This document shows positions 1 through 5,151 of a stretch of DNA of 5,151 nucleotides, piece after piece. The stretch's first letter is position 1. Every line of letters starts with the position of its first letter. This DNA is from an uncultured Pseudogracilibacillus sp. (GTDB taxonomy: Bacteria; Bacillota; Bacilli; Bacillales; Amphibacillaceae), in NCBI GenBank assembly GCA_937960785.1, contig CALGOZ010000146.1:1-5151 (forward strand), in the 5' to 3' direction. The notes beneath the pieces were generated by a model. The model did not search any database. It was given only the letters and a program-made list of their open reading frames with translations, and was not told the DNA's origin. Both the position numbers and the translations under genes were made by a program.

Positions 1-1
1 A

Positions 2-1534
2 AGTAAGGGTATCGCTGATGGTAAAAATAAAACTTTAATTTCGGAAGTTGAATTTAGTGGAAATATATTACCTGATGATATGCAGTTTGCTGTGAACACA
101 TTTGTTTCAGACCAGTGTAAAAATAATCCCGATGATTGTTTACCGGGAGAAGGGAATCTATTTTTACATGGGGGCGTTGGAATTAAAGGTGATATAAACG
201 TTGAAAGAAATTTAATTACATCAAATAGAAGCCGAGACAGATACGGTTTATTTGAATATTGGATACATTCATATTTTCCTAGTGTATTACCTCAAGAGAA
301 TAATGAGAAATCAAAAATAATAGTTGGTCAAGATGTATATACTGTTACTTGGCCACAATCAAAAAAAGGGATTATCGAAACTAAATTTAATTATAATAAA
401 CATATAAATACCATAGATGATTTTCCGGTAACAGCTCCATACGCGAAGAAGTCACAAATAGATGGGGAGGTATTTAGAGGAGCCTATACTCCTATTATAA
501 GTGATCGAACAGATCATCCTGGTAAGAATAAGTTAGAGATATCTAAAGAACTTGAAGAACAAAGACCGTTATATGAGTATAGTCGAGACGAGGCAACTTT
601 AATTAATGCAAATATTTGGAACGAAGGTGGTCTTGTAATTGGTGAAGTAAGAAACACGGGAGATAAGTATAAAGATACAAAAGGTTTTTTATATCGCGAG
701 AGATTAATAGGTGGACCTCAGTTTGAGCGGAGATTCTATCTCACATTAAACAACACCTTCAAACAGTTGGCTACAGATGGGGATTTACAAATAGGTCGAC
801 TAGATCGTGCAAGACCGACGAAGGTGAAGTTCATCGATGGATTGTATGTGAAAGGTGATCTAACCATTAGGAAAAATAGTACTGTCACCGGCCCGATTTA
901 TGTAGGGGGAGACTTGACGATTAACGGATCAAATGTCGAATTAAATGGACCTATCTATGTCAATGGAAAAGTAAATATCAAAGCTTCCGGGAAGTTAACC
1001 TTTAATAATGTTTTCTACACGAATAAGTCCTTTAAGATCCAACATGCCAAATTACCAACAGATGAAAATACAGATGGAGACAGTACGCCGGAAGAGGACT
1101 ACAACGACGAAAGTGAGAATGAAATTGCTGGTGACTTTATCGTTTATGCCAACGATGCCATAACAGTGAGACGGGTTAATCGCTTTAACGACAAGCCTAA
1201 TGTGATCCGGGCTTATTTATACTCCAATACCTCTATTGAAATGGATGGAAACGAATCGAACCTCCATATAAAAGGTGGAGTATCAGCACCTAGGGTGGTT
1301 GTAAATTCCATTCAAGGAAAAAGCTCTATGCTTCCCTGGAGAACGGATGGACCAGGTCGTCAAATGACTTGGGGCTCGATTTTAAGATATTATGATGGCA
1401 CCGAGGCGCAATCGAATCGACCACCAAGATTACAAATTCATTACGATGATTCAATTTTTAAGAAATATTCTAATCTTTTATTAGAACAACGAATTACTGA
1501 AACCTTACCTCCCAAAATAGTTAATATGGAATAA
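2..1534 (+). CDS. Pilin-associated beta-helix (bactofilin-like) protein, copy A, 5'-truncated by window edge
   Basis: The frame is open from base 2 to a TAA at 1532-1534 (510 codons), and the start lies outside the window. The Met codon at base 80 is internal: the codons before it align with copy C (here I-A-D-G-K-x-K, there Y-A-D-G-K-R-K), so about 140 N-terminal residues, presumably a prepilin-like anchor, are missing. Visible parts, numbered from base 2: a Cys pair at residues 39 and 46; the block G-E-G-N-L-F-L-H-G-G-V near 49-59; a variable middle to about 250; then a repetitive beta-strand region from about 280 to 430 with three successive turns starting GLYVKGDLTI, GPIYVGGDLTI and GPIYVNGKVNI, spaced 17-19 residues. 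That pattern fits a right-handed beta-helix of the bactofilin / polymer-forming type. An acidic insert lies at 354-374. The C-terminal motif RPPRLQIHYDD matches copy C. The homology to copy C is seen directly; the surface or pilus role is inferred, and an S-layer or spore-surface role is possible. Confidence 0.82.
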   Translation, partial: SKGIADGKNKTLISEVEFSGNILPDDMQFAVNTFVSDQCKNNPDDCLPGEGNLFLHGGVGIKGDINVERNLITSNRSRDRYGLFEYWIHSYFPSVLPQENNEKSKIIVGQDVYTVTWPQSKKGIIETKFNYNKHINTIDDFPVTAPYAKKSQIDGEVFRGAYTPIISDRTDHPGKNKLEISKELEEQRPLYEYSRDEATLINANIWNEGGLVIGEVRNTGDKYKDTKGFLYRERLIGGPQFERRFYLTLNNTFKQLATDGDLQIGRLDRARPTKVKFIDGLYVKGDLTIRKNSTVTGPIYVGGDLTINGSNVELNGPIYVNGKVNIKASGKLTFNNVFYTNKSFKIQHAKLPTDENTDGDSTPEEDYNDESENEIAGDFIVYANDAITVRRVNRFNDKPNVIRAYLYSNTSIEMDGNESNLHIKGGVSAPRVVVNSIQGKSSMLPWRTDGPGRQMTWGSILRYYDGTEAQSNRPPRLQIHYDDSIFKKYSNLLLEQRITETLPPKIVNME

Positions 1535-1706
1535 GGTTAAGGTTGAGTTCTTAAGCTTGAACCTATTTATTCGAGACAGTCAAGCTACTAAGCGATTATT
1601 AAAATTTTCGCTTTTAAACTTAAGCGATCAATGCCGACTTGCTTTTACGTTTGTGAATAAAGGACCCTTCGATTAGTTAAATAAATGGGTTTTATGACGA
1701 AGGTTT

Positions 1707-1713
1707 GGGGGGG
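1707..1713 (+). promoter_or_regulatory. Ribosome binding site that sets the start of copy B
   Basis: A run of seven G lies 7 bases before the ATG at 1721. The earlier in-frame ATGs at 1685 and 1694 have no comparable site. Starting at 1721 also puts the prepilin-like Gly at residue 8, matching residue 9 in copy C. Confidence 0.6.
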
Positions 1714-1720
1714 AAAAGCC

Positions 1721-2278
1721 ATGGATTGTAAGCATGAAAAAGGCTATACATTAATTTTAACCTTAGGTATTGTAACAATTTTTGCAGTGATATCTGTTCT
1801 TTTATTAAGTGTGACCTTTTCCGGCGCCCAACGTAGTGAAGCTAGGGAAGAGCGCACACAAGTCGCTGAACTTGCGGAAAAAGGTATGCAACATATGAAA
1901 AATAAGTTGCATCATGAACTTGTGGCAAAGTTAGGAGCTGATGGCCTTGAGTACGATGAATATATCAAACAATTCGAAGCCCTTCTTAAAATGTATCTAT
2001 GTGAAACAGGTGAATCGATAAAGTCGGGGGACCTAGAGACTGGTAGTTATGAAGTTTGTATCTTAGAATATGAAAATGCAACACATGCTGAAGATGATTA
2101 CGATCCTCGAAAAAAAGTAACTTTAAGAAGCATTGGAAAAACTGAAGATCAAACTAAAGAAGTAATCTACGCAATAGAAGTTGGTACGAATACAGTACCG
2201 GATGCCTTGAAGTATGCAATTTCAACTGTTAATCCAAAAGGGACTAAACGTAATAGCGATGGCAACGTTTACGTGTAG
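1721..2278 (+). CDS. Prepilin-like N-terminal fragment of copy B (frameshifted gene)
   Basis: From the ATG at 1721 this encodes 185 aa. The start is chosen for its G-rich ribosome binding site; the frame itself is open further upstream, with ATGs at 1685 and 1694. Residues 1-7 are a short charged leader (MDCKHEK), followed by Gly8 and a hydrophobic helix at about 9-34 (YTLILTLGIVTIFAV...). This is the layout of a type IV prepilin cleaved by a prepilin peptidase after Gly, but position +5 is Leu instead of Glu. A charged helix (SEAREERTQVAELAEKGMQH) follows, then a domain with Cys94 and Cys113 and the motif ETGSYEVCI shared with copy C. The frame ends at a TAG (2276-2278) exactly where the paralogues continue into H-G-G-V. 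Homologous sequence resumes in another reading frame from about 2275, so this is best read as the 5' half of a broken gene. A shortened pilin-like product could still be made. The N-terminal architecture is clear; the function is inferred. Confidence 0.7.
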   Translation: MDCKHEKGYTLILTLGIVTIFAVISVLLLSVTFSGAQRSEAREERTQVAELAEKGMQHMKNKLHHELVAKLGADGLEYDEYIKQFEALLKMYLCETGESIKSGDLETGSYEVCILEYENATHAEDDYDPRKKVTLRSIGKTEDQTKEVIYAIEVGTNTVPDALKYAISTVNPKGTKRNSDGNVYV

Positions 2279-2538
2279 AAGTCTATGGTGATATGAATGT
2301 TGGGAACAATCTTTTTACTCATTCCTACGGACCGGGGCTTCGGGGTCAATTTGCTAATTGGCGAAAAACAACATTACCTGTCCTCTATCCTGCTAATTCT
2401 CGAGCACATCAGTCAAAAATCGAACTAGGAGGTAAATTATACCAATTCGACCCAAACTTAAGAGAGTTCACTCCATATATAGGTGGTGAAAACAGGACAA
2501 ATCAATCTAGTACTTTAAACATTTTCACAAAGATTTAA
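2275..2538 (+). pseudogene. Out-of-frame remnant of copy B, lacking the beta-helix region
   Basis: Read from 2275 in the +1-window frame, this gives V-E-V-Y-G-D-M-N-V, which lines up with V-D-I-Y-G-D-M-K-V in copy C and V-G-I-K-G-D-I-N-V in copy A. A second match is IELGGKLYQF against LVIGGQMYKI in copy C. It has no ribosome binding site of its own, and the ATG at 2293 falls inside the conserved block, so it is not an independent gene. It stops at TAA 2536-2538 about 88 codons after the shift, whereas copies A and C continue for 350-450 codons with the beta-helix and conserved tail. The last residues (STLNIFTKI) faintly resemble the TLINNNTFK stretch of copy C just before its beta-helix, which would fit an internal deletion, but that match is too short to rely on. 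Confidence 0.65.
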
Positions 2539-2545
2539 AAAAGCT

Positions 2546-2567
2546 AAAAAATACGTATGTATTTTTT
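2546..2567 (+). terminator. AT-rich hairpin with T-run after copy B remnant
   Basis: A perfect 9-bp inverted repeat (AAAAAATAC / GTATTTTTT) encloses a 4-base loop, 7 bases after the stop at 2538. The 3' arm ends in six T. The stem is almost all A-T, so it would be a weak intrinsic terminator, and because it is symmetric it could act on either strand. Confidence 0.35.
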
Positions 2568-2572
2568 CAAAA

Positions 2573-2586
2573 ATGTTATATAACAT
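2573..2586. promoter_or_regulatory. 14-bp perfect palindrome, candidate operator
   Basis: ATGTTATATAACAT is its own reverse complement. It lies in the copy B-copy C gap, directly upstream of a promoter-like pair of hexamers. Position and symmetry suggest a dimeric repressor or activator site. In such AT-rich DNA, chance cannot be excluded, and no regulator gene is visible in the window. Confidence 0.3.
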
Positions 2587-2589
2587 GTG

Positions 2590-2617
2590 TAAACAGTATG
2601 GTTATTATTGCTATCAT
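2590..2617 (+). promoter_or_regulatory. Possible sigma-A-type promoter for copy C
   Basis: TAAACA (4 of 6 to the -35 consensus) and TATCAT (5 of 6 to the -10 consensus) are separated by 16 bases. They lie just after the 14-bp palindrome and about 90 bases before the copy C start. The match is modest for AT-rich DNA. Confidence 0.28.
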
Positions 2618-2634
2618 ATGAAAGTAAATACAGT

Positions 2635-2659
2635 AAAGTTTAGAAAAAGAATAAACTTT
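2635..2659 (+). repeat. Inverted repeat in the leader of copy C
   Basis: AAAGTTTA (2635-2642) and TAAACTTT (2652-2659) form a perfect 8-bp stem with a 9-base purine-rich loop, upstream of the ribosome binding site of copy C. It could affect mRNA stability or translation. There is no T-run after it, so it is not a terminator. Confidence 0.3.
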
Positions 2660-2703
2660 GTAATCTATCTTTAATAGGATAATAAGGATGAAAATTAAAA
2701 AGC

Positions 2704-2707
2704 GAGG
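2704..2707 (+). promoter_or_regulatory. Ribosome binding site that sets the start of copy C
   Basis: GAGG lies 7 bases before the ATG at 2715, a normal distance. The earlier in-frame ATG at 2688 has an AAGG only 1 base away, and the ATG at 2709 sits 1 base after GAGG, so both are less likely. Starting at 2715 also gives the short leader expected of a prepilin. Confidence 0.5.
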
Positions 2708-2714
2708 TATGCCG

Positions 2715-4445
2715 ATGAAGATTTTCCAGCGAGAAGATGGTTATTCACTATTTTTAACATTGCTTATTGTCGTTTTGTTTGCGGTTATGGCTGTTTTGTT
2801 AACGACGACGGTTATTTCTGGGGCTAAGAGCAGTGACAGTAGAGAGAAAGTAATACAAGCTGGTGAATTATCGGAAAAGGGAATCGAACATATTGTAAAT
2901 CTCATTAATAAAGAATTAGAAGATGCAATCGGTGATACCGGTATAAAAAGGGATAATTTTGAAACTGTCATGCTAGATATTCTAAGTAAATATTTGTGTG
3001 AAAGACAAGCAATAGATTCCTCAAACACCGAAACTGGTAGTTACGAAGTGTGTATCGACAATATTGAAGACCTCGATGATAACGAATTAAAAAAACTAGT
3101 AACCTTTATTAGCACCGGATATGCTGATGGAAAAAGGAAAGAAACAATTGCAACATATGAAATTGGTTCAGGGGCTGTGCCGGAAGTTTTAAAATATGCT
3201 GTAGGAACAAACGTAAATTCATCAAATCCTAGAAATGGAGAGGGGAATTTGCTTCTTCATGGAGGAGTAGATATTTACGGCGATATGAAGGTAGACCGTC
3301 ATTTAGTAACTTATGATAAAGGTACAGGAGCTTATCGTTGGATTGATAGTATTCAACCACGAATTCATGGAGCAAACGAGCGGATAAAGCCCCGACTAGT
3401 GATTGGGGGACAAATGTATAAAATAACGAGGAATCCTTATAGCCGAGGTAATGAAGTGAATCACAATAATTATTTAGCAAATAATAACTTTCCACAGAGT
3501 TACCATCGAATAACTAATGATCCGAAAGATTTGTTCGATGAAGGATATGCCCCACAAATTGTAAAACGTGATGCAAATATTGGCGAAATAAATATAAGAG
3601 AACAAAGGAACCGTTATTATTTTAATCAAAATAACCCTAGTGTAACTAAAGTAAGATTGAACAATAAAAAATTTTCAAACTACAGCGCTAAAGAGGACAA
3701 AATTGTACCTTATTCAAAAGCTTTATTAGGTAATAATTACAATATTAATACCACATTGATTAATAACAATACATTTAAACATCTAGCGTTATTAGGTGGA
3801 GGAAAAATTCGTAAAGGAAATCACGAATTTACGAAAGGTTTATACGTAAATCGATCCTTAGAAATCGGCAACATGAAACAAACTGATGAACCAGATGAAA
3901 GAGATAATATTACCCTCGATGGCACGATATATGTCGATGGAAATGTAAAAATCCAAGGAGCCAATTTAACGAGCAACGTAATGATGTACGTCGATGGGGA
4001 TGTAGATATACGCTTCTCCTCTATTAGTGGGAAAAAGTTAAATAATAACGATACAGGAACATTAATTATCTTTGCTACTGGTAATATTTATCTTGCAAAC
4101 AACTCTGTTCAACAAGATAACCCAACTCATATTAAAGGATATTTTTATTCTGAAAAAAGTATGGAAATATATGGGGTTGGTTCGAATATCCATATCGATG
4201 GAGGTGTGTCGGCTAATCGTGTCGTATTAAATGCCCTTCGAGGAAGAGTATCTAAAGAAAATCCCTATTATAATTTAAATGTTCCTGAAATAGGAGTCGT
4301 TGAACCGGTCAACGTTCAACGCAACAAACCTTCTCGTTTAACGATAAAATATGATTCCGAATTGATTGAGAATTATTTAAAATTAAATCCACCAGAAGCA
4401 GTCATCTACGACGTAGTAAATCCCGAGATATTAGATCGTAGGTAG
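2715..4445 (+). CDS. Prepilin-like, beta-helix (bactofilin-like) surface protein, copy C
   Basis: Encodes 576 aa from the preferred ATG at 2715; ATGs at 2688 and 2709 would add 9 or 2 residues. The leader MKIFQRED is followed by Gly9 and a hydrophobic helix at about 10-34, then S-G-A-K. This fits a type IV prepilin signal (cleavage after Gly, helix kept as membrane anchor), with Leu at +5 instead of Glu. Residues 35-65 are charged and helical. Cys95 and Cys113 (KYLCE ... ETGSYEVCI) match copy B and could form a disulfide outside the membrane. The block GEGNLLLHGGVDIYGDM (about 175-191) is shared with copies A and B. Residues 200-360 are Asn-rich and diverge strongly. From about 375 to 511, short beta-strand repeats (GTIYVDGNVKI, MMYVDGDVDI, IHIDGGVSANRVVL) suggest a right-handed beta-helix. 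The C-terminal motif KPSRLTIKYDSE matches copy A. Likely transcribed from its own leader and ended by the hairpin at 4483. The fold is inferred from the repeats; the role (minor pilin, adhesin or envelope scaffold) is unproven. Confidence 0.85.
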   Translation: MKIFQREDGYSLFLTLLIVVLFAVMAVLLTTTVISGAKSSDSREKVIQAGELSEKGIEHIVNLINKELEDAIGDTGIKRDNFETVMLDILSKYLCERQAIDSSNTETGSYEVCIDNIEDLDDNELKKLVTFISTGYADGKRKETIATYEIGSGAVPEVLKYAVGTNVNSSNPRNGEGNLLLHGGVDIYGDMKVDRHLVTYDKGTGAYRWIDSIQPRIHGANERIKPRLVIGGQMYKITRNPYSRGNEVNHNNYLANNNFPQSYHRITNDPKDLFDEGYAPQIVKRDANIGEINIREQRNRYYFNQNNPSVTKVRLNNKKFSNYSAKEDKIVPYSKALLGNNYNINTTLINNNTFKHLALLGGGKIRKGNHEFTKGLYVNRSLEIGNMKQTDEPDERDNITLDGTIYVDGNVKIQGANLTSNVMMYVDGDVDIRFSSISGKKLNNNDTGTLIIFATGNIYLANNSVQQDNPTHIKGYFYSEKSMEIYGVGSNIHIDGGVSANRVVLNALRGRVSKENPYYNLNVPEIGVVEPVNVQRNKPSRLTIKYDSELIENYLKLNPPEAVIYDVVNPEILDRR

Positions 4446-4482
4446 AATAGTTATAAAATCCTAAAGCAATCTAATAAAACAT

Positions 4483-4526
4483 GGAACTGGGTATCTAAGG
4501 CATTTAATGATAGATATCCAGCTTCC
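4483..4526 (+). terminator. Strong hairpin, likely terminator after copy C
   Basis: GGAACTGGGTATCTA (4483-4497) pairs with TAGATATCCAG-C-TTCC (4511-4526). That gives 15 base pairs with one G-T pair, one bulged C and a 13-base loop, starting 37 bases after the copy C stop. The sequence after it (CTTCTATATAAAT) is only moderately T-rich, so it may be an imperfect intrinsic terminator or a 3'-end stabilising structure. Confidence 0.5.
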
Positions 4527-4907
4527 CTTCTATATAAATAACAATTCTAAAATAATTTTATCATAAGCAATGGAATAAAAAACCTCTTCATAAAATAAAC
4601 GAAACTTCTAGCGTGATTACATTATATTATTGGCAGTGTACAATAAAAAGTTTTAAGTAAGGTTTACAAGAAGTAGTTTAAATATTTTTACGTATGTAGA
4701 TTGTACGATTCCCATAAATTTAAACATTATCACCACGTTTGTGAATATCTATATAAAAAGCCGAAATATCGAAGCTCACTTTATGCTATAGGGCCAATAA
4801 AATTCTAGTCATCGAAGCAGTGATGGTACTATTTTAGAAGACGACATCCAACTTAAAAAATCTCGATGCTGTAAAAGAAATTGATTAAAAATTATTCGAC
4901 CTTTTGT

Positions 4908-4937
4908 TGTACTTGATTTTAAATCAATACATACAAT
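4908..4937 (+). promoter_or_regulatory. Possible promoter of the downstream membrane gene, overlapping an inverted repeat
   Basis: TTGTAC (-35-like, 3 of 6 but with TTG) and TACAAT (-10-like, 5 of 6) are 18 bases apart, about 33 bases before the ATG at 4970. Between them lies TTGATTTTAAATCAA (4913-4927), a perfect 7-bp inverted repeat around a single T, placed where a repressor would block the polymerase. Both elements are short, so confidence is modest. Confidence 0.38.
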
Positions 4938-4955
4938 GATACAGACAAGTATAAC

Positions 4956-4961
4956 AGGGGG
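4956..4961 (+). promoter_or_regulatory. Ribosome binding site of the last gene
   Basis: AGGGGG lies 8 bases before the ATG at 4970, followed by a T-rich spacer. It is a strong Firmicute-type site and supports this start. Confidence 0.7.
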
Positions 4962-4969
4962 TCTTTTTT

Positions 4970-5151
4970 ATGCGTCTATATACAGCCTTTCGTTTAGCGT
5001 TTGCAACATTTTTACTTTATGTCGCATGGCCGTTTATTCCGAATGCAGAGTCGTCAATAAGTAAATTATTTTGGGCTAGTTGGTTATTGTTTTTCCTTCT
5101 TGTCGTCGGGGGTAATTTGGCGACATTTTTACGTTTGACAGAGCCACCGGT
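4970..5151 (+). CDS. Small membrane protein of unknown function, 3'-truncated by window edge
   Basis: The frame is open from the ATG at 4970 to the window end (60 full codons plus two bases) and is preceded by a strong ribosome binding site. The visible part starts MRLYTAFRLAFATFLLYVAW and appears to hold two membrane helices, at about residues 6-22 and 33-53. They are joined by a short loop (PFIPNAESSISK), and a more polar stretch (RLTEPP) begins after the second helix. There is no cleavable signal peptide or lipobox. I do not recognise the family. It is separated from copy C by more than 500 bases, a hairpin and its own promoter-like region, so it is probably an independent transcription unit and not part of the pilin-like array. 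Confidence 0.75.
   Translation, partial: MRLYTAFRLAFATFLLYVAWPFIPNAESSISKLFWASWLLFFLLVVGGNLATFLRLTEPP

Larger units (their letters stand above)
4446..4969. other. 524-base intergenic region without a supported gene
   Basis: The frames that can be followed here are interrupted by frequent stops, and no tRNA- or rRNA-like sequence is recognised. It holds the hairpin at 4483-4526, a weak imperfect hairpin at 4806-4831 (TAGTCATC against GATG-GT-ACTA, with a 2-base bulge), and the promoter-like region at 4908-4937. A short stretch at about 4807-4885 reads like coding sequence in places but has no start or ribosome binding site, so it may be gene debris or chance. Confidence 0.55.

Noticed and set aside
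80..1534. Gene start at ATG 80 for copy A
   Set aside because: The frame stays open to the window edge and the residues before this Met align with copy C, so the true start is outside the window.
1501..1566. Intrinsic terminator right after copy A
   Set aside because: AACCTTACC/GGT-T-AAGGTT and AGGTT/AACCT can pair, but the stems are short, overlap the coding end or each other, and are not followed by a T-run.
2261..2285. Programmed ribosomal frameshift joining the two parts of copy B
   Set aside because: No slippery heptamer or A/T run is present at the junction (GGCAACGTTTACGTGTAG), conserved residues are missing there, and the downstream part is itself truncated; mutation is the simpler reading.
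2293..2538. Independent small gene starting at ATG 2293
   Set aside because: There is no ribosome binding site before it, and the Met falls inside the Y-G-D-M block conserved in copy C, so it is the broken continuation of copy B.
2741..3028. Open frame on the - strand, 95 codons
   Set aside because: It lies entirely opposite the conserved N-terminal part of copy C, shows low-complexity Ser/Leu composition from antisense reading, and has no supporting context.
3229..3495. Open frame on the - strand, 88 codons
   Set aside because: It is antisense to copy C across its conserved block; the paralogue alignment supports the + strand only.
1..5151. CRISPR array, insertion sequence, tRNA or rRNA
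   Set aside because: No regularly spaced direct repeats, transposase-like frames, terminal inverted repeats or structural RNA sequence were recognised.

Overview
The window is AT-rich and reads like a low-G+C Gram-positive, most likely a Bacillaceae member: G-rich Shine-Dalgarno sites, Bacillus-like codon use, and type IV pilin-like N-termini of the kind seen in Firmicutes. No species is claimed. All supported genes lie on the + strand.

Layout. (1) 2-1534: the C-terminal ~510 residues of a large surface/pilin-associated protein (copy A), whose start lies left of the window. (2) 1721-2538: a shorter, damaged relative (copy B). It has an intact prepilin-like N-terminus, a frameshift near 2273-2275, and a remnant that stops before the beta-helix domain. 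(3) 2715-4445: a full-length relative of 576 aa (copy C). (4) 4446-4969: 524 bases without a convincing gene, holding a strong hairpin just after copy C and a promoter-like region before the next gene. (5) 4970-5151: the start of a small membrane protein of unknown function that runs off the right edge.

The core of the window is a tandem array of three paralogues. Copies B and C share a short charged leader, a Gly, and a hydrophobic helix, as in class III-type/type IV prepilins but without the usual Glu at +5. This is followed by a ~130-residue domain with a conserved Cys pair. All three copies share a short G-N-x-x-x-H-G-G-V-like block (damaged in B). A highly variable middle follows, and in A and C there is a repetitive beta-strand region typical of right-handed beta-helix / bactofilin-like 'polymer-forming' proteins, then a conserved C-terminal motif (R/K-P-x-R-L-x-I-x-Y-D). 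The inferred role is a membrane-anchored or pilus-tip-like extracytoplasmic protein with a beta-helix ectodomain; no function is proven by the sequence. Copy B looks like a decaying member, so the locus appears to have expanded by duplication and then diverged.

Regulation is only weakly readable. There is a 14-bp perfect palindrome and a possible promoter before copy C, alternative short hairpins between A and B, and an inverted repeat inside a possible promoter for the last gene.
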